A stretch of DNA of 64,000 bases, from contig CAJHZI010000518.1 of assembly GCA_905160935.1 (NCBI GenBank), forward strand, positions 507,001-571,000, read 5' to 3'. The translations under genes were made by a program, and so were the position numbers. Under the pieces are notes generated by a model. The model was given only the letters and a program-made list of their open reading frames with translations. It was not told where the DNA came from and ran no database searches. Position 1 is the first letter of the stretch; every line of letters starts with the position of its first letter. This document shows positions 12,201-21,750 of the stretch, piece after piece. The DNA comes from Enchytraeus crypticus. Taxonomy: Eukaryota; Annelida; Clitellata; Enchytraeida; Enchytraeidae.

Positions 12201-15200
12201 TCCCTGCAGCGAGGGGATGCACTCTTCGAGCTGGCCCTCAGTCTAAGCAGCTTGACTTGGGGCTGACGTAGCCCTCAGAGTTAAAGGCCCCGGGCAGTTG
12301 ATCGCTAATATTACTATTATTATTATTATCATTATTATTATTATTATTATTGCTAAGTCTACAGGTTGCATTCAGAAAATTCTAATTAAATTATTTATTT
12401 TTTAAATAATAAATAATAGTAATAATAATAGTAATAATAATAATTAATAATAATAATAAATAATAATAAATTATTAATAATTTTTTTCATAATAATTATT
12501 TATTCACTAAATTCTTTTAAATACATTACTTATTAATTATTCCAAGGTGTTTGGTTGTCTTGAAATGAGCCAAAGCTCTAATAAACTTAACTTAAATATA
12601 CTGGCTTGTAGTATATTGGTTTATTTCACTGACAAAGTTACATTACTTTTTCTAATTTCTGCAATTCACGTGATTGAGTTTGTTTCAAATAAGAAAAGTG
12701 AGAGTTATAAAAGAAATTCATGACAAAATACTACCAGAGCAAAATATATCTTTAGCTGAGAAAGATTAAATTAAATGTAACATTTACGAGGTCTCATCCC
12801 GGAGCCTTTGCTCTCGGTACACATGTTATCAGTAGATTTTCGTAAATATAAACACATGAATAAGATAATTTGACTAAATTGAAAAATTAATTTATTTCTA
12901 CATAGTAACACAATAGTTACATTTAAATGACGGCAAACTATTAATGGCAGTTCGATTGACTTTTGTTAATCAATCGTTCTTGCAATTAATTCATTACCTT
13001 CTGAATAAACTACAATGTTATGGCTAGAGTCAGTGGCGATGTTGGTAAGATATTCAACCACGGCTCGATATGTGCGGGGTTCAAATCCTGGGCTCGCCCT
13101 TCACAGACATCGCTTTCGAGTGAGGAAACTGACTTTAACATTAGCTTTATCAGCTTTACCAGCAGTAATGTGTAGTGTGTAAAATAATTTCAATAGTCAT
13201 GAGAAGCACGTACCATGCAGAAAACTCTTAGTAAAAGGCAGAGAAAACATTACTTCGCTTTAGCAGGTAGCAAGAGAATTTCCGTATTCGGCTGCTTCAG
13301 AAATCTTACCCAAAGCCAGTTAAATACCATGATTCATGTTACCGAAGGTGCACAAAAGTAAAGACATTACATTCCGTTTTATGATGGCAATCCTACCAAA
13401 CTAACAGTACCTAAGAGTCGAGTATTATTTTCACAGCTTTAAGATTTCTCAGAGAAGACTTCAAATTAAAAACTAGTTGTAAAAGCATTTAGTTCTGTGG
13501 GATTCATGCCAAATATCATTATTTAATAAGCCATATTAATTTTAACTGTAAGTAGTAAATTTGACTCCAGTTTTTAAAATCAGCATATTCTGCTGTTGTT
13601 AAATAAAAACTCGATATATAATTAATACAACTTATGATTACATCAGGCATTCAACTTAGTTATTTGTGTGTATAATATCACTTTGTATATGGTATATACC
13701 CCAATATATTTTAATTACACTAATAAATATAACATCAAAATTGCTTTTTATGCCATTCTTTTTAAATTTGAAATTTAGTTCTGACATATGAGTGTCTGAA
13801 ATACCAGTGATTTTTGTAATGCTCTCTCTCTCTCTCTTAGTGCACTGCCTACTACAGGTTTATAGTATATAAAGTCTCCACTTTTCTTGATCTTCCACTT
13901 TCCTCTTCATGTCCACATATGAGTGGATCTTAAAAATCCGATGCCTCTAGTTTCCTGATATTTTCTTTCCTTGATGTCCATGTTTCATATTCATGTAATA
14001 GCGTGGTTCATACCAAGGATTTCGCTATCTTTATCTTAGTGTCTTTCTTTAGGCTTTTGTTAACAGTTCTTTCCTATTATCGATGACTTCTTTTGCTTGT
14101 GCAATCCTGCTTTATATTTCAGTCTCACATTTCCCATCATCTGTTATAGCATGACCTAAATATTCAAACTCCTTACCTGTTCCCATTTCGTAACATTTTA
14201 TTATAATATTGACTCCACCTCTATTCTGGGATACTCAAATCACTTTTGTCTCTTTGAAGTTAATCTTCATTCCATATTTCAATGCCATATCATTCAGATT
14301 ATCCATTATCATCTGTAGACCAGTCTCGCTTCCCGCAACCATTTCTTTGTAACCCTACCATTCCTTTGTATCGATATCTGTTATTAATTTTAAAGTTTGT
14401 GTCGGAACCAGCCTTAGCTGAGTATATGCTGTTAGATACTGTAAGACATCTAAATGCAAAAACTAATATATATTTGTATTGTTCTTACTATCTTTATTTT
14501 ATGTCAGGCTGGCGAAGAAGAAAGGAACTTCAAGAGTTCAGTTCAGTTCGGACGAAGTCAGGGTTCGGGTTCGGTTCGGGTTCGGCCAGAGTCTGGGTTC
14601 GAGTTCTGTTCGGGTTCGGCCACAGTCTGGGTTCGAGTTCTGTTCTGTTCGGGTTCGTCCACAGTCTGGTGGGTTCGAGTTCTGTTCAGGTTCGGCCAGA
14701 GTCTGAGTTCGGTTCGGGTTCGGCCAGGGTCTGGGTTCGAATTCGACCAAAATTCAAGATTTTTGGGTTCGGTTCGGGTTCGGTTCGATTCCCATCTCTA
14801 GCAGCAACCAGTAGTCTAGCTAAGGCTAAACACTAGTAAAGTGGTACTGAGGCTCTCTAATAAATCGAAAATTTTTGCTCTTTATTAATAGCCTATGAAC
14901 AATTCTAAGGCCTATAGCCCTATACTGAAAAAAAACTTTGCATATATAAGATTTTTTTAGATATTGATTATTGCGTGCTACATTAGAAAAACGTCACCTT
15001 AGGATTGAGAGATTAGAGTTCAAATCTAGGTTCAATTAAAATTGACCACTTTTCCTAGATGTGCCTTTTTTGCACACAGGTAATTGGAAGTTACCATGAA
15101 GTAACTAGAAAGGACAGAATGGAAAATGAAACTTAGGGGAGGATGAATTTGAATGCTGAGGGAATCCAGGATAGGTTGGCACAGTCGAGATTGAGATGGT

Positions 15201-16371
15201 GTGGGCATATTGTGAGTAAGACAGATGAGGATGTAGTAAAGACAGTTTGGAGGGAAGAGCTGGATGTTAAGCTAGAGAGATGCGATAATTAAGAAGGTCG
15301 TGAAAGAGAGGGGATTCACTGACGATATGGTGTGGGACAGAGAGGACTAGAGAAAGTCTAATCGTATCCCGACGCTGGTTAAAGTGGGATTTAAGGGAAG
15401 ATGATGATGATGTTAACAAATTAAAACTACTCCTATGACTGTCATTTTTACACTTATTTAATATACTTTATTCGTTACTTAGTGTTACAGGGTTGTCCTT
15501 CGTCATAGAAATTAATGTTGAATATTCAGTGTTCTACACACGACAACGGCCAGTCAGGAGTGAAATTCAACTCTGCATAGCTACAGAGGGACAGACAACG
15601 ACATGCATACCCATGAAGAGTAAACCTTTCAGACATACGATTCAAATATAGGCAATGCAACACTGGAAATATCTAGCTAGAAAATTTTAGTATTTATCCA
15701 CTGGCTGGAGCCAGTGGCGAAGTCGGTAAGATATTCGACCACGGATCAGTAGGTGCGGGTTCAAATCCTGGGCTCGCCTGCCACTGACATCGCTTTCGAG
15801 TGAGGAAGCTGACGTTAACCTTAGCTTTACCAGCTTTACCAACTGCAATATTAAGAATGAGGAGGGCAAAGGTGACATAAACTGGCTTACAATCCTAACA
15901 CTAACAATGTACCGTAGGCCTCTCAAAAAAAAAATTTAAATAAAAAAAATTCATATAAATATTAATACCATGGAAAAAAAATCTACTCAATTTTTAGGAA
16001 CTTCAAACATTCACTATATCATAATATGCGTCATTTAGTGTGGACTAATTATCTGAAATTTTAACTGTCTTGTCCAATTTTTGTGGAATTGCTCTGGCCT
16101 AAACACTAACATTTCAAATAAATTATTTAAAACAGCAGATATACAGAAAAATTACCTGGGAGGCAATGCCCTTCTGAGGAATGCTGAGATGTGACAATAT
16201 CATTATTTTGCAGATATCAGGTAGAGCATTAAAAGAAGTGCCGTCCTGCTGCCTCAGGGCAATTGACTCATTCTCCCGTTCCACTTCATTAACAGGTTCC
16301 ACTTCATTATCATCAAGCACTAATTCTTCGTTCTCTTCCAAGTTCTCGGACTTTTCAAATACGTTTCCCAT
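1..16371 (-). CDS. F-box protein gene, 3 exons, truncated at left edge
   Basis: Predicted substrate-recognition subunit of an SCF-type ubiquitin ligase. Three exons join in phase: 16156-16371 (72 codons, starts MGNVFEKS), 2162-2382 (221 nt) and 808 down to 1 (open to the edge). 415 residues are visible. Residues 1-46 are acidic (many E, D, N). Residues 48-92 form the F-box: ALPDICKIMILSHL, then VCREWRKLL, then SPVVWSNVDL, split by intron 1 exactly between SQ and VCREW. After it come leucine-rich segments (HLELPFDW, LLSLNLRHY, LKALRIDIW, LRSLRIEC) resembling an LRR-type or similar F-box partner-binding region. Borders: CAG|gtaat, cag|GTATGC, GG|gtaagt, cag|GTTCC. The next upstream in-frame start-like codon is GTG, so I took the first ATG. 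The partner protein is unknown; F-box identity is firm, the LRR class is inference. Confidence 0.82.
809..2161 (-). other. Intron 2 of the F-box gene
   Basis: AT-rich intron without coding signal. About 838-905 carries a tail-like fragment (run of tcatcatcatc, then cccagtttaactagggtcgggat) also seen near 15375-15415 in reverse complement and at 25391-25470, so a LINE 3'-end remnant. Nothing else is recognisable. Confidence 0.6.
2162..2382 (-). CDS. F-box protein exon 2 (second half of F-box)
   Basis: 221 nt. Starts VCREWRKLLLSPVVWSNVDL and ends ...DIYFHNNG at the consensus donor GG|gtaagt. The acceptor is tctcag|GTATGCAG. It leaves two bases of a codon, completed by the first G of exon 3. 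The acceptor is the innermost unit of a minisatellite that extends to about 3185. Confidence 0.85.
2373..3185. repeat. Minisatellite made of the exon-2 splice-acceptor region, about 19 units
   Basis: Units of about 35-52 bp, each with (CAA)n/(CAACAG)n followed by ctctctgcatacc. On the minus strand each unit is a TTG-rich tract followed by the first ten bases of F-box exon 2 (GTATGCAGAG). The four units nearest the exon keep a usable cag before GTATGC (exon starts at 2382, 2420, 2461, 2499). From 2526 onward most have ggg instead, so the AG is lost. Long Val/Leu/Cys-rich ORFs over the array are artefacts of the triplet repeat. Confidence 0.85.
3190..5215. other. Intronic AT-rich sequence with degenerate CAA-rich tract
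   Basis: Part of F-box intron 1. About 4025-4225 is rich in acaacaacaa triplets, perhaps a decayed relative of the 2373-3185 array. Apart from the 5S-like SINE at about 3500-3640 I see no coding or structured feature. Confidence 0.5.
3500..3640 (-). mobile_element. 5S rRNA-derived SINE fragment (diverged)
   Basis: Reverse complement reads aagctacgtcaggcctggttagtactaggacgggtgatctcc, which follows the 3' half of eukaryotic 5S rRNA including its internal promoter (AAGCUAAGC...GGUUAGUACUUGGAUGGGAGACC). It keeps ggcctggttagtacta, closer to 5S rRNA than the other copies in this window. Confidence 0.65.
5222..5385. repeat. Tandem repeat, about 53-bp unit, 3 to 4 copies
   Basis: Unit contains gcagcggttgttgctgca, aactgtattaataaaaa and ctagtgcagcgg. 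Copies differ at a few positions. Intronic; no function visible. Confidence 0.8.
6226..6300 (+). mobile_element. tRNA-related SINE family A, 3' tail only
   Basis: Matches the family-A 3' part: cctgggctc..., catcgctttcgagt, aaactaac, attagctttaccagcttt. The tRNA-like head is absent. Confidence 0.6.
6356..6632 (+). mobile_element. 5S rRNA-derived SINE, full copy
   Basis: Begins cggcgggattagcgcac, then a 5S-like region (gaagttaagctgcatcgacctcggttagta...gggtgac...ccttagaagaccgagtgttgg), then a body shared with 11798-12110 and 35315-35592 (cttaggaaagaaaaaatccca, catggagaggaaggagg, acctgtgcttcctgaccca, gtgccgttatg). The 5S-like segment carries the internal RNA polymerase III control region, which is how SINE3-type elements are transcribed. 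Confidence 0.8.
7255..9740. other. AT-rich intronic stretch, mostly featureless
   Basis: I see only short simple sequence: catttcatttt pentamers at about 7907-7940, att/gat-rich sequence at 8495-8610 and a pure (TA)n tract at 9182-9233. No gene or mobile element is recognisable. Confidence 0.5.
9182..9233. repeat. (TA)n microsatellite
   Basis: Uninterrupted TA dinucleotides for about 50 bp. Confidence 0.95.
9745..9945 (+). mobile_element. Dispersed repeat family F copy
   Basis: Shares a run with 55895-56095 (gtgccgtgcctgttccaagcc, gtcatgatcgtattcctcc, gtctctgttcattgttg, ttaactgcatccatttgctaag). No coding capacity. Superfamily not identified. Confidence 0.65.
11210..11450. mobile_element. 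Possible remnant of another hAT-like element with GACTC subterminal repeats
   Basis: cagagatgtgaggactgggactcgg followed by repeated gagtcc/gactc motifs (gagtccaagagtcc, cgagtcc, cgactctacgagtc). The arrangement, a short terminal motif then a repeated subterminal hexamer, resembles the hAT-like copies here, but I found no second terminus or target duplication. Confidence 0.35.
11798..12110 (-). mobile_element. 5S rRNA-derived SINE, full copy inside the hAT insertion
   Basis: Reverse-oriented copy of the same family as 6356-6632: cataacggcacactgg..., ccatggttattagtaatcgttgcc, then aacactcggtcttccaaggtggtcacccac, gaggtcgatgcagcttaa and aatcccgccg. The outer end is partly duplicated (gtgcgctaatcccgccg, then gtgcgctaaacccgctg). 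Confidence 0.8.
13024..13163 (+). mobile_element. tRNA-related SINE family A, full copy
   Basis: A box-like gtggcgatgttgg, B box-like ggggttcaaatcctggg 55 bp later, then the family tail catcgctttcgagtgagg...attagctttatcagctttacc. Box spacing and sequence fit a polymerase III promoter from a tRNA; the acceptor stem does not pair as in a real tRNA. Confidence 0.75.
13823..13930 (+). mobile_element. SINE-like dispersed repeat family D
   Basis: (TC)n then ttagtgcactgcctac, caggtttatagtatat, ccacttttcttgatcttcc, cttcatgtccacatatgagtgg. Related copies: 41806-41903 (minus), 52145-52256 (minus) and 61584-61690 (plus). Confidence 0.65.
13950..14335 (-). pseudogene. LINE reverse-transcriptase 3' fragment carried inside the hAT element
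   Basis: Reverse complement encodes parts of the same degenerate LINE protein as 22215-22690 (region around YLGHAITDDGK and IAQAKEVIDNRKELLTKS) with stops and frameshifts. It occupies the same internal place in both hAT copies, so it was captured before they spread. Confidence 0.65.
14535..14800. repeat. Subterminal (GGTTCGG)n array of the hAT-like element
   Basis: Repeats of ggttcggttcgggttcgg mixed with gccagagtctgggttcgagttctg units, ending in the terminus gattcccatctcta. Overlapping ORFs in three frames (Val/Arg/Ser/Gly-rich) are artefacts of the hexamer repeat. Confidence 0.8.
15130..15415 (+). pseudogene. LINE 3'-end fragment with (GAT)n tail
   Basis: Encodes a degenerate LINE C-terminus (SRLRWCGHIVSKTDEDVVK, later STOP-broken) then gtctaatcgtatcccgacgctggttaaagtgggatttaaggg and a gatgatgatg tail. 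The same end sequence recurs in reverse complement at 838-905, and in part near 25391-25470 and 26480-26515. Confidence 0.65.
15703..15842 (+). mobile_element. tRNA-related SINE family A, full copy
   Basis: ctggagccagtggcgaagtcgg (A box-like), gcgggttcaaatcctggg (B box-like), tail catcgctttcgagtgagg...agctttaccagctttacc. Confidence 0.78.
16156..16371 (-). CDS. F-box protein exon 1 (acidic N-terminus and first half of F-box)
   Basis: 216 nt, 72 codons from ATG at 16371 to the donor CAG|gtaatt, phase 0. Encodes an acidic leader followed by FNALPDICKIMILSHLSIPQ, the conserved first helix of an F-box. The sequence just upstream reads like a splice acceptor (ctgcag), so a 5' UTR intron is possible. 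Confidence 0.8.
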
Positions 16372-17464
16372 CACTGCAGGTAAAAGAAATCGAAAGGAGA
16401 TCTTGAAGTGTCACAAGATCCAAAATCCTCAACTTTTAACTGATTTAGCCAGAAACGTTCTTCACTCATTTGCTATCAGATTAATCCTTCAATCATTTGT
16501 TATAATTACAAGAGCTCTAAGTTTTCAATCATTTGTCATAATTATCCCCAAGTTTTCCCAATGTCTGGCCATTTAAATTCTTCACTCATTTGATACCAGA
16601 CAGAGTTTTCACCTAATTTTAATAGACTGATAACAATTCAGATATAAAAAGTGTCAATCACAAAGACATAATGTACTTCCATAAACAAATTCATAACTGC
16701 TATAATCAATCAATAAAAATCATCATCAAAACAAGATTAAAATAGAAGTAATAGACATAGGCTCACTGTACAAGTGTTTAGAAATTTTTAATAACTGTAA
16801 TCAGTTGAAGAAATAACAAAACAGAATAAGCTGATGATATAGTCCTAAATTCTGGTCAAAAGATAAAATAAAATACATCTATGCACATTAAACTATTCAG
16901 TAACGACAAAAATTGCCTAAGTTACTAATTTATTTTAGTAGTTAATAATTTGCTATTGCAAATTATAGATGCAATAGCTTCTACCTAGAAGTAATGTACA
17001 CCCCATTATTAGAGTGGTCCAGTGTATAATGGAGGTAATTGTTTTAAAACATTTTAAAACTTGTAATACATTTCAGTTGATCCAGAAACAATAAAAATGT
17101 GAAAAATGAAAATTGGATAATACATATTTAGAACTTGCTCAACTAGCTTTAAGATTTTCATTATATTCTGCATTTTTATAGCTTGGCTGTCTGTTTTGTG
17201 AGTCGATGATTAAATTTCATGGGATGCTAAGTTGCCGTATCAAGTAAATATTATTAATTAGAATCTTGTGAACGTGGAACAAGGAATATTGTTACTCGCA
17301 AGGCTGCTGCTGCACTCCATAGTATGGAGACTAGTGAGCGGAGACTGGTGAGCGCAATACTGGACACACATTAACTGCCATAGATTCAACGAGCCGGCTT
17401 AAACAAAATGTAGACCAGTTTATCATCAGTCACAGGCCATATTGTATGCGCAAATTTTAACCCT

Positions 17465-17564
17465 GGTAAAGCTAATATTAGCGTCAGTTTTCTCACTCTA
17501 AAGCGATTTCAGTGAGGGCGAGGCCAGGATTTGAACCCCACACATACTGATACGCGGTCGAATG
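17465..17564 (-). mobile_element. tRNA-related SINE family A, partial
   Basis: Reverse complement has the B box-like ggggttcaaatcctggc, the tail catcactgaaatcgcttt-like region and gctttacc. The A-box end is truncated. Confidence 0.65.
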
Positions 17565-18964
17565 AAACACCATGAAGAATTTAGTGCGGAAACTAAAGGA
17601 GACATTTAATCCCACTGTGTTGTTTATTTTCCATTGGGATGAGAAGATCCTGCTGGCAGAAATCGTGTTGATGAACTATCCATTCATTTATGTAATGTAA
17701 TTGTTATCAGCCACAAAACTTCTCCATGAAGCCACTCTTACCACGACTCATGACTATTGTGGATGGTATGAATGAAAGAGGATTGCAAGACCAAATAAGA
17801 TGGTTATGTTTTGATACAACATCCTGTAGTACTAGGGCACGATGAGGAGTTTGCTTCTGACTGGAAACTGAATTAGAGTGTCCACTTCTGATCATTGTCT
17901 GACGACAACATATTGCTACAATAATGTTCGAAAGAGTCCAGCCTCCATGACACTTCGAACTCTCCAAACACGAAACTTCCCAGCCATTTTTGTGAATATT
18001 GGCCTCAAATTAATGTAACTGACTTCCTCCCTATCATAAACGACGAGAACAAAGCAATGATAGTGACTCCTTGGAAGAATGACATCATATAGTTGACACT
18101 GGCAAAACTGAAAGAGTTTTAGCCATGTGGCGATTATATGGAACTAACCATAATTTTCCTGGGAGCCAATCTTCCACGCAGAATACATTTCCATGACTGC
18201 TGGACAAAACCTACCCTGACAAACCCCTCACGACAAAACCCCTGCTAGGATAAACCCCCCTCCGACAAATCCTCCCCTATTAAACGAGTAATTACTACAG
18301 TTGACTATGTCTGTCTAGACCTTTTTTCAAGGATAGAACATGGAAATGGTCTTTCTGGTGGATGAGTCCTAAGTCAGTAGAGTTTGAGAAGCTATTTAAA
18401 GCAGTCAGAGTTATAAGCAGACTTGTAGTTATGACTAAAACTCTGAGATGAAGACAAAGACCAGACCCCTCGAGACCAAGACAGGACCCCTTGAGACCAA
18501 GTCCAAGACCAGACCCCAAGAGACCAATACCAAGAACGGATATGAGGATGACGATATCACTTCCAAGACTAACTGAATATGCAAGGGTGATAATACGGGC
18601 ATTATATCCAAAGCACATAGACACTTACAACCAGATTAAAGATGCATTATTACATGAATGTAAATAGGTAACGTACTTCTTTGAGATATTATCTAGATTG
18701 TTGCAAGGTATCAAATTTTGAATTTTGATACTTTATGTGAGCTACTGATCTGAGATAACTTAAAGGACACATTGCCAATTTTAGCTAAGAGATATATTAC
18801 GGATAAAGAAACCAATTGCCGGTACGAAGCGGAGAAATTAGTAGAGTTCACCACCCCATCAAAAATTAGTCCTTTAGTATTTGGTAAAAGTTTGATTTGA
18901 AAATATTAACAATAGCCTGAGATATTCAAGCTTTTGCAGGTGTAATATTTTTTAATTCACTCTC

Positions 18965-18966
<2 letters not shown>

Positions 18967-19032
<66 letters not shown>
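18967..19032. repeat. (TG)n(TA)n compound microsatellite
   Basis: Run of tgtgtg followed by uninterrupted tatata. Confidence 0.95.
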
Positions 19033-19039
<7 letters not shown>

Positions 19040-19799
19040 TTAAAATATTCATATTTCTAAACACCGCCAACAACACTTACAGGGCCATTGTCGTTAATAA
19101 CAACTTCGAGGGCTATTGAGCAAAATCCAAGCCGAAGTGCAAAATAGGGTCCAAAAGTGGAGTATGATAAAAAAAATATAGAAAAGCAATTCTAAATCAC
19201 GATTTAAACATTAAAATTCACGATTGTAACAATTCACGATTGTTATGAAGCAGCAATAGGCCTACGTAAAGATTTCACAGAGATTAAAATCAGGCTACTG
19301 AACAAAATCGGAATTAATAATCCTCGATAATCTACGTAGATCAAATTAAAAGCCCTGAGATTAGGATTAATCCTCGTAAAGTAAAGATTTATTAGAAATT
19401 CATCGCTATTAATTAACACAATTACGTATTGATTAACTTTATTTAGGTCATCACCAGCGGAAGTGACAGTGTTAACAGATAAAAAAAAGACTTCATTCAA
19501 GTTCATAGCAACCTACCTGCCAAATTCTACATGTATATCTTGTTTGTTATAAACGTTAAATAGCAACAAAAAGCAATTAAATAGCAAATAACGTAATTAG
19601 AGTGCTACTGTGCTGTTATCGTCCGTGACAACATCGAATACAATTGCGATATATCCAAGCTGGTAAGTAAAAAATAAGCTTCAAAACTGTGCAAATGGCT
19701 TTACAATACAGAACTGAAGTCTTCTATTACAGAAGAAGATGTCATTATGACCTCAAAGTTCTCAGAGCAACGTAAATCAGCAGTATATTGTACCAATCG

Positions 19800-20030
19800 C
19801 ATTATAGGTTTAATTAGGAGAACTATAGAGAATCGCATTAAGGGTGTAACAGTTATGGTTTATCGTGGGTTCGATTCCCATCGGCGCCTATCTGAAAGTA
19901 AAATCTCGGATATTCACTGGACTGGTTACGCGGAAAATGGATTAAATTTCCTAACGGTTTAAACATGTGGTAGTAAAAAGTGATAGATATCAACATAGTT
20001 GATCATTTCACTGTAATGCATGTTTGCTTA
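19800..20030 (+). mobile_element. tRNA-related SINE family B
   Basis: B box-like gtgggttcgattcccatc, then tctgaaagtaaaatctcgga, actggactggttacgcgg, and the tail gtgatagatatcaacatagttgatcatttcact. Five copies lie in this window. The promoter is tRNA-like but the body is unrelated to family A. Confidence 0.75.
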
Positions 20031-20034
20031 AATT

Positions 20035-20300
20035 ATATAAAGCAACAGTATTGCCTAAATTAAAATATTGCGTCAAGGCGCTAAGACCTTTTCAGGATAG
20101 ATACTGATTGTGTGGAAAAAGTTCAAAGGAGAGCAAATATTGCTGATTGCTGAATGATTGCTGAATGTAGAGGTCAAAATTATGAATCTAGCTTAAATAT
20201 CTTAGGTCTGATTAGTTTAGTTTAGAAGATAGACATAACAACTAGAGGGTATTTAATTAGGCCTATAAGTGTCTAATTAATCGAAAGTCTCAGTATAGAT
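20035..20300 (+). pseudogene. LINE 3' fragment
   Basis: Degenerate translation resembles the C-terminal part of CR1/Jockey-type LINE proteins: LPKLKYCVKALRPF, EKVQRRAN, SLNILGLISLEDRH. Stops and frameshifts throughout. Confidence 0.5.
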
Positions 20301-20392
20301 TGGGCCTAATCATTTCACTCTAGAACAGTGATATTGCACTAAGAATGTAGTTCAATTAAGCTATACCTTAATTTTAATTTATTCCTTAATTT

Positions 20393-20763
20393 TGTCGGAA
20401 AGTTATTCAACCGCGGATCAGTTTGTGCGGGGTTCAAATCCTGGCTCTCTCGTCACTGACATAGTAAAAAATGTAAACACGCATTATAGTGAATAATCAA
20501 CTATGTTGATATCTATCACTTTTAAAACCACATGTTTAATCCATTAGGCAAGTTAGACCATTTTCCGTATAACCAGTCCAGTGAATGTCAGATGTCAGAG
20601 ATTTTACTCTCAGATCAGTGCGACCGGGATTCGAACCCACGAGGGTTCAAATCACCTTAGGATTTGCCATTTAAAACTTCATGACGTTACCCCTACGCTA
20701 CTTAGACATTCTAATAGCTTTCGAGTGAGGAAACTGACGTTAACATTAGCTTTACTAGCTTTT
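20393..20763 (+). mobile_element. SINE family A split by a family-B SINE insertion
   Basis: Head of family A at 20393-20462 (ttcaaccgcggatcagt, ggggttcaaatcctgg, gtcactgacat) resumes at about 20713-20763 (agctttcgagtgaggaaactg...attagctttactagctttt). The gap is filled by a reverse-oriented family-B copy, so family B was active after this family-A copy had landed. Confidence 0.75.
20464..20712 (-). mobile_element. SINE family B nested in SINE family A
   Basis: Reverse complement of the family: gatatctatcacttttaa, gttcgaacccacgagg-type B box (gattcgaacccac), ctacgctacttagacatt. Inserted at the gacat/gcttt junction of family A. Confidence 0.75.
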
Positions 20764-21750
20764 AAAAAGTAGTTCAGCCAAACTATTTTAAATTGTTAAC
20801 TTAGAAATAGTTCAACTAAATTATTTTTTTAACTAAAAATAAGTAGTAAAACTAAACAATTTTTAACTAAAAAAAGTAGTTGAGCAATGAGCATAATATA
20901 GGCATATAAGCTTACTTAACTTATTTATTGTTTACAATTTCATTAATAAAAAATTGCATCATAAGTATTAATTAATTATTACTGTCAATAGACTTATATC
21001 AGATGTTTAAAATCACTATTGCTAAATGCGTCACTTGGCAAGATCGTGTCTATATACTGTATACTGTAGCCTATATGGCTTATTAGTTACATATTGTAAA
21101 TATCTGACTGGGGTCAGAATTGTTTTGGATGGAGGTCGATTGGACACTGGATTTCAGTAATTTTCGGTCAAATGATAAAATCCGACACCCGCCTCTAATG
21201 CTATTTTGGGGGAGGGGCTGAGTTCTTGCTTGAAAAGGTCAATCCCACAACCGCTCCACCCTCCGCCAATTTGTACCATGATTGTTGATTGAAGTATAAA
21301 TTACTTATGATTAAGGAAATTAGTTGAAGACTTGATATTTCCGCTAAGCCTTCTATTTAGGCATAATCGGCACATTAATTGCTGTAAAGTTTTTGCTTTC
21401 ATCTTTTACTTTAGTGTCAATGTAATTAATACCGCAGCACAATGTAGCCTAACTGTTCATTTTCTTATTAATTTGATAGGCCAATTGCTCAAAAACGCAT
21501 GTTATGAACACCTTTTAAAACTAATGCAATTTAAATTCACTAATAGGCGGTCTATTTAGCCTATTTATTTTCCTATCAAAATCTAGCCTTAAGCGGTCTT
21601 TAGACAAAAGCCAAATATCGATAACTACAAAACTGAAGTCTGCGAATACATGTATGCGAGAATTAATTTAAGTGATGAACTTGTCACAGACTCATGAACA
21701 GTCGAGATTAAGATGGTATGGGTCATATAGCGAGAAATGCAGATGAGAAT

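Larger units (their letters stand above)
10252..14800 (-). mobile_element. Non-autonomous hAT-like DNA transposon, copy 2, with nested insertions
   Basis: Termini are tagagatgggaat and attcccatctcta (inverted), flanked by imperfect 8-bp target duplications gcggcaac / gcagcaac. Both ends carry subterminal (GGTTCG)n / (GGGTTCGG)n arrays. It is the reverse complement of the complete element at 21751-23395, but about 10990-13945 is extra sequence holding a 5S SINE, a family-A SINE and a family-D SINE. The interior near 13950-14335 is a LINE fragment shared with the other copy. No transposase ORF, so it would need a transposase supplied in trans. Confidence 0.85.
16372..19240. other. Intergenic region upstream of the F-box gene
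   Basis: Should hold the F-box promoter, but I see no convincing TATA box. About 17570-18190 has a somewhat higher GC content and short coding-like runs broken by stops on the plus strand, perhaps a decayed gene or transposon I could not name. About 18170-18290 has repeats of the type acaaacccc, and 18455-18540 repeats of gagaccaaga. Confidence 0.4.

Noticed and set aside
13024-13163. tRNA gene, because of A- and B-box-like motifs (also the other SINE copies)
   Set aside because: No cloverleaf with paired acceptor and anticodon stems could be drawn, and the motif is repeated with a shared non-tRNA tail; these are SINEs.
14282-14836. 184-codon ORF and overlapping frames with RVRFGFGS-type repeats
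   Set aside because: Artefact of the (GGTTCG)n array at the end of the hAT-like element; all three frames are open, as expected for a hexamer without stops.
17707-17967. 86-codon minus-strand ORF upstream of the F-box gene
   Set aside because: No family recognised, no splice partner to the F-box start.
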